Shown: one piece after another, positions 44,703-53,081 of the stretch
How the letters are laid out: the number at the start of each line of letters is the position of its first letter
Numbering within the stretch: position 1 is the first letter of the stretch
Assembly: GCF_041432775.1 (NCBI RefSeq)
Contig: NZ_JAPWAG010000002.1
Span: 62,001 to 126,000 of the forward strand
Reading direction: 5' to 3'
DNA: 64,000 nucleotides
From: Pauljensenia sp902373545
GTDB taxonomy: Bacteria > Actinomycetota > Actinomycetes > Actinomycetales > Actinomycetaceae
Position numbers and translations under genes: made by a program
Notes under the pieces: model-generated
Told to the model about the DNA's origin: nothing
Seen by the model: the letters and a program-made list of their open reading frames with translations, nothing else
Databases searched by the model: none

Positions 44703-45989
44703 TCAGGAGATGGTCTCCAGGACGACGCGGCGCTGCTCGAGCTCCACCCCGTCGGCGATACCGATGCCGCCGGACAGAGCCTCCAGCGCGCGGTCGATGC
44801 GCCACTCGTCGTCGGTGTGCAGCGTCAGGATCGGCTGCCCCTTGGTGACGCGCTCGCCCGGCTTGGCGTGGATCTCGATGCCGGCGCCTGCCTGCACCGG
44901 GTCCTCCTTGACGGCGCGACCCGCACCCAGCCTCCAGGAGGCCACGCCCACGGACAGGGCGTCCATCTCTGCGATGGTTCCGTCGGCCTCGGCCAGCACC
45001 TGGTGGGTGTGCGCGGCGCGCGGCATGGGAGCGTCGGGATCGCCTCCCTGCTCACTGATCATCGCGCGCCAGCGGTCCATCGCGCGGCCGTCCGCCAGGG
45101 CGGCCTCGACGTCGGCGTCGTGGACGCCAGCCAGCTCCAGCATGTTGCGCGCCAGCTCGCAGGTCAGCTCGACGACGTCGGCGGGTCCGCCGCCGGCGAG
45201 GACCTCAACGGACTCTTCGACTTCGAGCGCGTTGCCGATCTTGCGGCCCAGCGGCACGGACATGTCGGTGAGCAGGGCGCGCGTGGCGACCCCCGCGTCG
45301 CGTCCGAGGTCCACCATCGTGCGGGCGAGCTCACGAGCGGCGTCGATATCCTTCATGAAGGCACCCGAGCCGACCTTCACGTCCAGGACCAGGGCACCCG
45401 TGCCCTCGGCGATCTTCTTGCTCATGATCGAGGACGCAATCAGCGCGATCGACTCCACGGTCGAGGTGATGTCGCGCAGCGCGTAGAGCTTCTTGTCCGC
45501 GGGAGCCAGGCCTGATCCGGCCGCGCAGATGACCGCGCCGCAGCCGGACCCCAGCTGAGTCATGATCTCCTCGTTGGACAGCTGCGCGCGCCACCCGGGG
45601 ATGGCCTCGAGCTTGTCGAGGGTACCGCCCGTGTGCCCCAGGCCTCGGCCCGACAGCTGCGGGACGGCCACGCCGAAGCAGGCGACCAGCGGGGCCAGGG
45701 GCAGCGTGATCTTGTCGCCCACGCCGCCCGTGGAGTGCTTGTCGGCAGTCGGCTTGCCGATGGAGGAGAAATCCATGCGCGCGCCCGAGCGGATCATCGC
45801 GTCCGTCCAGCGGGCGATCTCCGCACGGTCCATTCCGCGCAGGAAAATCGCCATGGCCAAGGCGGCCATCTGCTCGTCCTTGACGACGCCCTTCGTGTAG
45901 GCGTCGATCGTCCAGTCGATCTGGTCGGGGGTCAAGACGCCCCCATCCCGCTTCGTGCGGATGATGTCAACGGCATCAAAGAGTGCCAT
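44703..45989 (-). CDS. deoA: thymidine / pyrimidine-nucleoside phosphorylase
   Basis: Predicted 428 aa starting MALFDAVDIIRTKRDGG, seven bases after AAGGAACG. It carries the family signature SGRGLGHTGGTLDKLEAIPG and the substrate and phosphate region DKHSTGGVGDK, and the C-terminal domain has EIHAKPGERVTKGQPI. Cleaves thymidine, deoxyuridine or uridine to base and pentose 1-phosphate. Lies between cdd and deoR in the scavenging operon. Confidence 0.95.
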   Translation of the reverse strand: MALFDAVDIIRTKRDGGVLTPDQIDWTIDAYTKGVVKDEQMAALAMAIFLRGMDRAEIARWTDAMIRSGARMDFSSIGKPTADKHSTGGVGDKITLPLAPLVACFGVAVPQLSGRGLGHTGGTLDKLEAIPGWRAQLSNEEIMTQLGSGCGAVICAAGSGLAPADKKLYALRDITSTVESIALIASSIMSKKIAEGTGALVLDVKVGSGAFMKDIDAARELARTMVDLGRDAGVATRALLTDMSVPLGRKIGNALEVEESVEVLAGGGPADVVELTCELARNMLELAGVHDADVEAALADGRAMDRWRAMISEQGGDPDAPMPRAAHTHQVLAEADGTIAEMDALSVGVASWRLGAGRAVKEDPVQAGAGIEIHAKPGERVTKGQPILTLHTDDEWRIDRALEALSGGIGIADGVELEQRRVVLETIS

Positions 45990-46002
45990 TCGTTCCTTCT
46001 TT

Positions 46003-46458
46003 CTATTCCGACGAGGCCTGGGCCGGGTCGGACACAATGTCTGGCCTGGGGGCAAGGCGGGATGCCGCCTCCTCCAGGTCGTGTGGGCCAAAGGCGCCGG
46101 GCAGGACCTGCGTCATGTCGGCGACGCCCCCGGGCATGAGAACCTGGCATGCCGGTCCTCCGTGCTCGTAGATGAGCTGGCGGCAGCGCCCGCACGGGGC
46201 GACCGGCACGCGCTCCCCGTTGACGGCGACGACCGCGACGAGCGTGCCGCCGCCGGTGCGGATCAGGTCGGAGACCATGCCGCACTCGGCGCACAGCGTC
46301 GCCCCGTAGCTCGCGTTTTCGACGTTGCATCCGCTGACGATGCGCCCGTCGTCCGTCAGGCCCGCGGCCCCCACGGGGAATTGGGAGTAGGGGCAGTAGG
46401 CGCGGGTCATCGCGTCGATGGCCGCGCCCAGCAGGGCGTCCCAGTCGAGCTGTGTCAT
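46003..46458 (-). CDS. cdd: cytidine deaminase
   Basis: Predicted 151 aa starting MTQLDWDALLGAAIDA; a GTG 18 bases upstream overlaps the permease stop and is an alternative. Zinc site CAEC with the catalytic Glu and PCGRCRQL; FPVGAAGLTDDGRIVSGCNVENASYG is the standard upstream motif. Converts (deoxy)cytidine to (deoxy)uridine, the substrate of DeoA. The tail beyond about residue 125 is variable; the codons for AQASSE at its end hold the GGCCTCGTC motif. Confidence 0.92.
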   Translation of the reverse strand: MTQLDWDALLGAAIDAMTRAYCPYSQFPVGAAGLTDDGRIVSGCNVENASYGATLCAECGMVSDLIRTGGGTLVAVVAVNGERVPVAPCGRCRQLIYEHGGPACQVLMPGGVADMTQVLPGAFGPHDLEEAASRLAPRPDIVSDPAQASSE

Positions 46459-46472
46459 CGTAACCGTGCCTC

Positions 46473-47747
46473 TCACTTCACGTAGGGGACGTTCTCGGCC
46501 GCGGGGGCACGAGACTTCCCGACGAATCCGGCCACGGCGATGATCGTCACCACGTAGGGGATCATCGAGACCAGGTCGGCGGGGATCGCGGGCTCAATGT
46601 TGGGCAGCATGCGGGCCAGGGCCTGCGCGAAGCCGAACATGACGGCCGCTGCCATGGCACCCACCGGGTTCCACTTGCCCAGGATCATCGCCGCCAGGGC
46701 AATGTAGCCGTTGCCCGCGGAGATGTTGTCCGTGAACGCCAGTCCCGACCCGATCGTGAAGAACGCGCCACCCAGGCCAGCGAAGGCCGAACCCAGGATC
46801 GTGTTCACCGTGCGCGTGCGCCCCACGTTAATGCCGACGGTGTCGGCCGCGCGCGGGTGCTCGCCGCAGGCCCGCAGACGCAGGCCCCAGCGGGAACGGA
46901 ACAGGAAGAACGCCAGCGCGATAACGGCCACGTACATGAGGTAGACGAGGATCGACTGGTCGAAGAGCACCGGCCCAATCACCGGAATCTCAGACAGGCC
47001 AGGAATCTTGATGTCGGTGAGCGAGTAGCGGTTCGTATTCAGCGCACCCTGGTTTGCCTTCATGATCGTCCCGTACAGGAAGGTCGTCAGGCCAAGAGCC
47101 AGCACGTTCAGGACGACGCCGACGATGATCTGGTCCACCCCGTACTTCACGGAGAAGAGCGCCAGCAGGGAGCCCAGCAAGGCGCCGGCCAGAGGAGCCG
47201 CCACCAGGCCCGCGTAGGGGGTCTGGAAGTAGGAGGCGGCCATGACCCCCGCGAACGCGCCGACCAGCAGGTCGCCCTCAATCGCGATGTTGACGACGCC
47301 GACGCGCTCGGAGATCACGCCCGAGAGCGAACCGAAAATCAGCGGCGTCGAAATCGCCACCGTCGAGACCAGGGTCGAGGTCAGCGTCACCGCACCGGTC
47401 GAATCCGAGCCGGCGTAGAGCAGGAAGCCCAGGATCGTGGACACGCCGACGACGACCATCCCCGCTGTGCGGGCCCACGACGGGTCCTCAACGCGCCGGA
47501 TCGTGCTGGCCAGCGTCCACGCCGTGATGACGAGGATCAGGGCCGCAAGCACCCACACAATCGGGGCACCAGCCGTGACGATGTCGGGGATCGTGTAGGA
47601 CTGCGACTTGTCGTTGAGTCGGATCGTGACGTCACCGTGCGTTGCGACGCTGAAAACCAGCGCCAAAACGCTGGCGGCCACGTACGCGCCAGGAAGCTTC
47701 CAGGAGCGCTTGGCCAGAACCTGCGTGTCCTTCTCACTTGTGCGCAT
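46473..47747 (-). CDS. nucleoside ABC transporter permease, second subunit
   Basis: Predicted 424 aa from ATG at MRTSEKDTQVLAKRS after AAAGGGGAAC, overlapping the first permease by 14 bases. About ten membrane helices. It has the BPD_transp_2 features FGSLSGVISERVGVVNIAIEGDLLVGAF and GEHPRAADTVGINVGRTR as seen in YufQ/BmpD-type permeases. Likely imports nucleosides with the upstream permease, ATPase and BMP lipoproteins. The N-terminal region before residue 120 is longer than in many relatives and carries extra helices. Confidence 0.87.
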   Translation of the reverse strand: MRTSEKDTQVLAKRSWKLPGAYVAASVLALVFSVATHGDVTIRLNDKSQSYTIPDIVTAGAPIVWVLAALILVITAWTLASTIRRVEDPSWARTAGMVVVGVSTILGFLLYAGSDSTGAVTLTSTLVSTVAISTPLIFGSLSGVISERVGVVNIAIEGDLLVGAFAGVMAASYFQTPYAGLVAAPLAGALLGSLLALFSVKYGVDQIIVGVVLNVLALGLTTFLYGTIMKANQGALNTNRYSLTDIKIPGLSEIPVIGPVLFDQSILVYLMYVAVIALAFFLFRSRWGLRLRACGEHPRAADTVGINVGRTRTVNTILGSAFAGLGGAFFTIGSGLAFTDNISAGNGYIALAAMILGKWNPVGAMAAAVMFGFAQALARMLPNIEPAIPADLVSMIPYVVTIIAVAGFVGKSRAPAAENVPYVK

Positions 47748-48870
47748 CGTCGTTCCCCTTTCCACTGGCTGCCAGGCGCTTGGCGTCGGGAAGCCTGAAC
47801 AGCCACCGCACCAACGCCGGCGCGGCAATCAGCAACACGATCACAGCCTGCAGGATCAAAATCATGTCGATCGGCACGTCTTTGGCCTGCATCGCGTAAC
47901 CGCCCGCCTTGAACGCACCAAAGAGCAGGCCGGCACCAAACGTTCCCCACGCCTTGTTGCGCCCCAGCAGGGCCACCGTGATCGCGTCGAAACCAATCGA
48001 ACCGGCCACGTCACGAGAGACGTACCCGAGAGTACCCAAGGCCTCGTTCGCACCCGCCAATCCCAGGAACGCGCCCGAGAACATCATCGTGACCGCCGTG
48101 ATGCGCTCGACTGAAATACCGGCCGTACGGGCCGCAGCCGCGTTCGCGCCGACCGCGCGGATCTGGAAGCCCAGCGTGGAACGCTCCATCAGGAACCAGA
48201 ACACCGCCAGCGCAACAAGCGCGACGATCAGGCCCCAGTGCAGCTTGATCGGACCGCTCATCAGCTTGGCCAAGGCAGCCGAATCAGCAACGTTGGGAGT
48301 GATGGGCTGATTCGAATTGGGCTTCTGCCACGCCTTCTGGCTCAGCACATAACCCAGAGCCAGCGTCGCAATCGAGTTGAGCATGATCGTCACGATCACC
48401 TCGTTAGCGCCCGTTTTGGCCTTCAAGAAGCCAGCGATGCCACCCCAAGCGGCGCCCGCGACGATCGCGGCCGTCAGCGCAACGAGGGTGTGCACCACCG
48501 GAGGCAGGCTCAGCGAGAAACCCACCCACACGGCCGCGAGCGCACCGGCGATCATCTGGCCCTTACCGCCGATGTTGAACAGGCCCGCACGGAAGCCGAA
48601 GGCCAGGCCCAGACCCGAGATGATCAACGGAATCGCAAAGTACACCGAGTCCATCAGCGGCTTAATCGTTCGCACGAAGGTCGATGCCTGCGGGTCCACG
48701 ATCGCGCCGCGGAACATCGCATAGTAGGCATCCGTCACCGACGCACCGGTCATAGCAATAAGAATCGCGCCGATCAAGAACGCGATCACGACCGAGATCA
48801 CCGAGACAAACCACTGAGAACCAACGATCCTCGTGAACACACCGAGGGACGCGGTGTTTTTCTTATTCAT
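47734..48870 (-). CDS. nucleoside ABC transporter permease, first subunit
   Basis: Predicted 378 aa. The ATG shares one base with the ATPase stop codon (TGATG) and follows GGAG. About nine membrane helices. LAFGFRAGLFNIGGKGQMIAGAL is the signature region of BmpC/YufP-type permeases, and VGANAAAARTAGISVERI is the coupling loop. Forms the translocation channel with the following permease. Confidence 0.87.
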   Translation of the reverse strand: MNKKNTASLGVFTRIVGSQWFVSVISVVIAFLIGAILIAMTGASVTDAYYAMFRGAIVDPQASTFVRTIKPLMDSVYFAIPLIISGLGLAFGFRAGLFNIGGKGQMIAGALAAVWVGFSLSLPPVVHTLVALTAAIVAGAAWGGIAGFLKAKTGANEVIVTIMLNSIATLALGYVLSQKAWQKPNSNQPITPNVADSAALAKLMSGPIKLHWGLIVALVALAVFWFLMERSTLGFQIRAVGANAAAARTAGISVERITAVTMMFSGAFLGLAGANEALGTLGYVSRDVAGSIGFDAITVALLGRNKAWGTFGAGLLFGAFKAGGYAMQAKDVPIDMILILQAVIVLLIAAPALVRWLFRLPDAKRLAASGKGNDDAHK

Positions 48871-50432
48871 CACTTCTCCTGCCCCTCCACGTCGCTACCA
48901 ACGCCGCTCGTGGACGAGGTCGCCATGGCCTCGTCCAGGGGAACACCCGCCATCATGAGACCCAGGACGTCGCGCCCTGTGTCCGGCGGAACAATGCCGA
49001 CAATCCGGCCGCGATACATGACCGCGATCCGATCAGCCAGGGCCACGACCTCGTCGAGCTCCGACGAAATCAGCAGCACCGCGCAGCCTTGGTCGCGCGT
49101 GTCCACGATCCTGCGGTGAATAAACTCGATCGACCCGACGTCCACGCCTCGCGTGGGCTGGTTGGCCACCAGCAGCTTCAGGTCCCGTGACATTTCGCGC
49201 GCAACGACGACCTTTTGCTGATTGCCGCCCGACAGGGACGAAATCGGGTCGGTAATCGACGTCAGGCGAATGTCGTACTCCTCCTGCTTCTCGCGCGCGT
49301 TGCGGGCGACCGCGCCCAGCTTACGAACCGGGCCGACGGCAAAATCGGCGGCATCGAACTGGTCCAAGACCAGGTTGTCCGCAACCGAGAAGGAGGAAAT
49401 AATGCCGTCCGTCGAGCGATCCTCCGGGATGAACCCGAGGCCCGCCTCCAGGGACTTGCGGGGCTTGGCGCGCGTGATATCCGCGCCCTCCAGGGTAATC
49501 GTGCCGCTGTCGGGAACACGCAGACCCAGGATCGCCTCGGCGAGCTCAGTCTGCCCATTGCCCTGCACGCCGGCGACCGCGAGGATCTCGCCGTGCTGGA
49601 CCTGGCAGGAGACGTGATCGAGCTCGGGCACGCCGTTCGCGCCCAGCAGGGACACGTTGTCAAAGACGAGGCCCCCACCGCGAGGGCGCGCCGGCTCCTT
49701 GTCGACGCGCATGAGCACCTCGCGGCCCACCATCTGGGAGGCCAGGGATGCCTCGGAGTCGGTGGGCGAGGCCTCGCCCACGACCTTTCCGCGTCGAATC
49801 ACCGTGATCTCGTCGGCAACCGCGCGCACTTCGCGCAGCTTGTGCGTGATGAACACGATCGACGTCCCCGAGTCGGCGAGCTGACGCATGATCGTCATGA
49901 GCTCGTCCGTCTCCTGCGGGGTCAGCACGGCCGTCGGTTCATCCAGGATCAGGACCTTCGCCTGACGCGACAGCGCCTTGACGATCTCGACGCGCTGCTG
50001 CGCACCAACCGGCAGATCCTCGATCAGCGCATCAGGATCCAGGTCGAATCCGAATCGCGCCGACACCTCGCGCACAGTCTTGCGCGCGCGTTCGCGGCTG
50101 ATGATGCCGGCGGGACCCGTCGGTTCAAAGCCGAGCGCAATCGACTCGGCCACGGTAAAGACCGGAATCAGCATGAAGTGCTGGTGAACCATGCCGATAC
50201 CCGCGGCGACCGCGTCGCCCGGTCCCTTGAACGTCACGGGCTCCCCGTCGATGAGGATCTGCCCTTCATCGGGCTGATGCATCCCGTACAGGACGTTCAT
50301 GAGTGTGGACTTGCCCGCTCCGTTCTCTCCGAGCAGGGCGTGGATGTGCCCCTCCTCGATCGTCAAGTTGATCGAGTCATTGGCGGTGAGGGGACCAAAC
50401 CTCTTCGTGATCCCCCGCAGCTCTAGTTTCAT
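48870..50432 (-). CDS. nucleoside ABC transporter ATPase with two nucleotide-binding domains
   Basis: Predicted 520 aa, RbsA/YufO-like fused double ATPase. First domain: Walker A GENGAGKST, signature-like LPVGAQQRVEIVKAL, Walker B VLILDEPTAVL. Second domain: a weaker GVQGNGQTELAEAI Walker A, signature LSGGNQQKVVVAREM and LVANQPTRGVD in place of a classic Walker B, as is usual for this family. Powers uptake through the two permeases encoded downstream. The C-terminus is rich in Ser/Thr. A hairpin separates it from the lipoprotein gene upstream. Confidence 0.9.
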   Translation of the reverse strand: MKLELRGITKRFGPLTANDSINLTIEEGHIHALLGENGAGKSTLMNVLYGMHQPDEGQILIDGEPVTFKGPGDAVAAGIGMVHQHFMLIPVFTVAESIALGFEPTGPAGIISRERARKTVREVSARFGFDLDPDALIEDLPVGAQQRVEIVKALSRQAKVLILDEPTAVLTPQETDELMTIMRQLADSGTSIVFITHKLREVRAVADEITVIRRGKVVGEASPTDSEASLASQMVGREVLMRVDKEPARPRGGGLVFDNVSLLGANGVPELDHVSCQVQHGEILAVAGVQGNGQTELAEAILGLRVPDSGTITLEGADITRAKPRKSLEAGLGFIPEDRSTDGIISSFSVADNLVLDQFDAADFAVGPVRKLGAVARNAREKQEEYDIRLTSITDPISSLSGGNQQKVVVAREMSRDLKLLVANQPTRGVDVGSIEFIHRRIVDTRDQGCAVLLISSELDEVVALADRIAVMYRGRIVGIVPPDTGRDVLGLMMAGVPLDEAMATSSTSGVGSDVEGQEK

Positions 50433-50481
50433 TCCTTCGACCTTCCCCAGTACAGGCGCGCGATAGCCTCCCGAAACCCGG

Positions 50482-50515
50482 GTGGGGCTGCCGGCACACC
50501 TGCCGACAGCCCCAC
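50482..50515 (-). terminator. hairpin between BMP lipoprotein and ATPase genes
   Basis: GTGGGGCTGCCGGCA pairs with TGCCGACAGCCCCAC (one mismatch) around a CACC loop, 11 bases after the lipoprotein stop. As in the iron operon, it likely favours binding-protein over transporter expression. Confidence 0.65.
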
Positions 50516-50525
50516 CACAGGGACA

Positions 50526-51623
50526 TCACTTCGGGGCGTTCTGCGATTCGATCTTCAGGTTGCCGGACTTGATATCGTCCGCGAGCTTGTCCAGCTCGGA
50601 CCTGAGCTCGTCGGAGACCTTCGCATCGAAATCGTGGAAGGGAGCGAGCGAGACACCACCGTTGGCCAGCGTGCCCACGTACGGATCCGAGGTGAACTTG
50701 CCGTCGACGGAGTCCTTGATGGCCTGCTCGACCGAGGCGCCGATCTCCTTCATGACCGAGGTCAGAACGATCGAGGAGTAGTCGGGGTTGGCCTCGTACC
50801 AGTCGGAGTCCACACCGATGATGAAAGTGTTGCCGTCGGCCTTGGCGGCCGCCGCGGCGCCCAGGCCCACGGGGCCAGCGACGGGCATGATGATGTCGGC
50901 ACCCTGCGAAATGAACTGCTGAGCCTGCTCCTTGCCGAGGGTCTGGTCGTCGAAGTTCTGCGTGAACGAGCCGTTCTGCGCGGCCTTGTCCCAGCCGAGC
51001 AGCTGCACGGTGGTGCCCTTGGCCTTGTTGTAGGCGTCAACGCCGTCGGCGAATCCATCCATGAAGACCGTCACCGAGGGGATCTGCATGCCGCCGAAGG
51101 TGGCGACCTTGCCCGTCTGCGTCATGCCCGCAGCGGCGTAGCCCGCCAGGAACGCGGCCTCTGCCGTGTTGAACAGGAGCGGACGACCGTTGTCGAGGGT
51201 GACGGGCTTGGAGCCGTCGGAGAAGCTGGAGTCGATCAGGGCGTAGTGCACGTCCGTGTTGTCTTCCGCAGACTTGTGAATCGCCTGCTCGAGGTTGAAG
51301 CCGACGCCGATGATCAGGTTGCAGCCATCGGAGACCATGGCCTCGACGTTGGGAGCAAAGTCGGTGTCAGAGCTGGACTCAGCCGTGTTGATCTTGATGC
51401 CCAGGCTGGTCTGGGCGCTCGTGAGGCCGTTATACGCGGACTCGTTGAAGGACTTGTCGTCCCAGCCGCCGGCGTCGGAGACTGCGCAGGCCTTGAAGGA
51501 CGCAGCGTCCTTAGCCTCGCCAGAGCCACCGCCGGACCCGCCGGCGCTTCCCCCGCCGCCACATGCGGACAGCGCGAGCGATGCAATGCCCGCCGCAGCG
51601 ACGAGCTTCGTGAGGTGCTTCAT
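50526..51623 (-). CDS. BMP-family nucleoside-binding lipoprotein
   Basis: Predicted 365 aa. Signal peptide MKHLTKLVAAAGIASLALSA with lipobox Cys at residue 21, then a Gly/Ser linker. The mature domain has FKACAVSDAGGWDDKSFNESAY, typical of PnrA/BmpA purine-nucleoside-binding proteins, and IIMPVAGPVGLGAAAAA. Captures nucleosides outside the membrane for the ABC transporter encoded downstream. A close paralogue lies directly upstream. Confidence 0.9.
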   Translation of the reverse strand: MKHLTKLVAAAGIASLALSACGGGGSAGGSGGGSGEAKDAASFKACAVSDAGGWDDKSFNESAYNGLTSAQTSLGIKINTAESSSDTDFAPNVEAMVSDGCNLIIGVGFNLEQAIHKSAEDNTDVHYALIDSSFSDGSKPVTLDNGRPLLFNTAEAAFLAGYAAAGMTQTGKVATFGGMQIPSVTVFMDGFADGVDAYNKAKGTTVQLLGWDKAAQNGSFTQNFDDQTLGKEQAQQFISQGADIIMPVAGPVGLGAAAAAKADGNTFIIGVDSDWYEANPDYSSIVLTSVMKEIGASVEQAIKDSVDGKFTSDPYVGTLANGGVSLAPFHDFDAKVSDELRSELDKLADDIKSGNLKIESQNAPK

Positions 51624-51685
51624 GAGTATGTTCCTTTGTTGATGCGGATTCTTCGATGAATCAATGACGGCGCGGGCTCGGACCC

Positions 51686-51708
51686 TGTTCGCAGCGTGCC
51701 TGCGAACA
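51686..51708. promoter_or_regulatory. TGTTCGCAG palindrome, candidate DeoR operator
   Basis: TGTTCGCAG and CTGCGAACA form a perfect 9-bp inverted repeat with a 5-base spacer, 63 bases upstream of the first BMP lipoprotein gene. A half-site TTGCGAACA recurs before deoD. Confidence 0.45.
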
Positions 51709-51836
51709 TTTGCATGAGTCGACTTTTACGTCTGATCCGAGTGTCCCGCGCCGTCTCAGTCCCTGTCAAGGACTGGTTGTTCTCGCTTTGATAACGATTA
51801 CGTGATCATCTGGCCGCCAGCGAGAGGCCAGAAGGC

Positions 51837-52925
51837 TTACTTCGGAGCGTTCTCCGATTCGATGACAAGCGTTCCCTTCTTGATCTGTTCGGTCAGCTTG
51901 CTGATCTCCTGCTTGACCTCCATGGGAACCTGAGCCTCGAAGTCATGGAAGGGAGCAAGCGAGACGCCGCCGTTGGCCAGCGTACCCACGTAGGGATCCG
52001 AGGTGAACTTCCCCTTGGTCGAATCCTGAATGGCCTGCTCGACCGCGGCACCGATCTCCTTGCGAACGGAGGTCAGCACGATCGAGGAGTACTGGGGGTT
52101 GGCCTCGTACCAGTCGGTATCCACGCCAACGATCAGCGTGTTTCCACTGCTCTTGGCAGCCGCGGCAGCGCCCAGGCCCACGGGGCCGGCGACGGGCATG
52201 ATGATGTCGGCGCCCTCGGAGATGAACTGCTGTGCCTGCTGCAGGCCCAGCGACTGATCATCGAAGGAGTCGGTGAACGCGCCGGTCTGGGCTTCCTTAT
52301 CCCAGCCCAGCACCTGCACGGAGGCGCCCTTGGCCTGGTTGTAAGCGTTCACGCCGTCGGCAAATCCATCCATGAACACGGTCACGGCGGGAATCTGAGC
52401 GCCGCCGAAGGTGGCGACCTTACCCGTCTTCGTCATTGCGGCCGAGGCATAGCCCGCCAGGTAGGCGGCCTCGGAGGTATTGAAGAGCAACGGGCGACCG
52501 TTCTCGAGAACAACGGGGTTGGTGCCGTCGGAGAACCCGGAGTCGATAAGGGCGTAGTTGCGGTCCGTGTGCTTCAAGGCGGACTCGTGGATGGCCGGCT
52601 CGAGATGGAAGCCGACGCCGATGATCAGCGTGCAGCTGTCGTCAACCATCTTCTCGACGTTGTTCGTGAAGTCCTCCACCGTGTCGGATTCGGCGGTATC
52701 GACCGTCACCCCCAGGAACGACTTGGCCTCCATCAGCCCGTCATAGGCGGACTGGTTGAAGGACTTATCCTGCCAGCCGCCGGTGTCTGAGACGGCGCAT
52801 GCCTTGAAGGGAAGCTCAGCTTTGGCCCCATCAGACTGCTGGGCCACATTTCCATTTCCAGCACACGCGGTCAAGGCGAGTGTGAGCGCGCCCATAGCGG
52901 CGGCAAATTTGACGGACTGCTTCAT
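51837..52925 (-). CDS. BMP-family nucleoside-binding lipoprotein, paralogue
   Basis: Predicted 362 aa. Lipobox Cys at residue 21 (LALTAC). Nearly the same motifs as its neighbour, FKACAVSDTGGWQDKSFNQSAY and IIMPVAGPVGLGAAAAA, and clearly a tandem duplicate that has diverged, mostly in surface and C-terminal residues. The promoter regions of the two genes also share blocks such as AAGTGTCCCGC/GAGTGTCCCGC. It may bind a different set of nucleosides. No separate transporter genes accompany it. Confidence 0.9.
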   Translation of the reverse strand: MKQSVKFAAAMGALTLALTACAGNGNVAQQSDGAKAELPFKACAVSDTGGWQDKSFNQSAYDGLMEAKSFLGVTVDTAESDTVEDFTNNVEKMVDDSCTLIIGVGFHLEPAIHESALKHTDRNYALIDSGFSDGTNPVVLENGRPLLFNTSEAAYLAGYASAAMTKTGKVATFGGAQIPAVTVFMDGFADGVNAYNQAKGASVQVLGWDKEAQTGAFTDSFDDQSLGLQQAQQFISEGADIIMPVAGPVGLGAAAAAKSSGNTLIVGVDTDWYEANPQYSSIVLTSVRKEIGAAVEQAIQDSTKGKFTSDPYVGTLANGGVSLAPFHDFEAQVPMEVKQEISKLTEQIKKGTLVIESENAPK

Positions 52926-52991
52926 GAATATCTCTCTCTAGCGACGCGAGTCTCTTGCGTATTGATGGTGGTGCGGGAACGAATTTCTCAC

Positions 52992-53007
52992 ACTATCGCA
53001 CGATAGT
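52992..53007. promoter_or_regulatory. ACTATCG palindrome upstream of the second BMP gene
   Basis: ACTATCG-CA-CGATAGT is a perfect 7-bp inverted repeat 67 bases before the start codon. It differs from the TGTTCGCAG site at the other BMP gene, suggesting a different or additional regulator. Confidence 0.4.
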
Positions 53008-53081
53008 ACCAATCATGCGAGCCAGCAGTTACGCTGTATCCAAGTGTCCCGCACCACCACCATCACGTCAAGGCAAATCGC

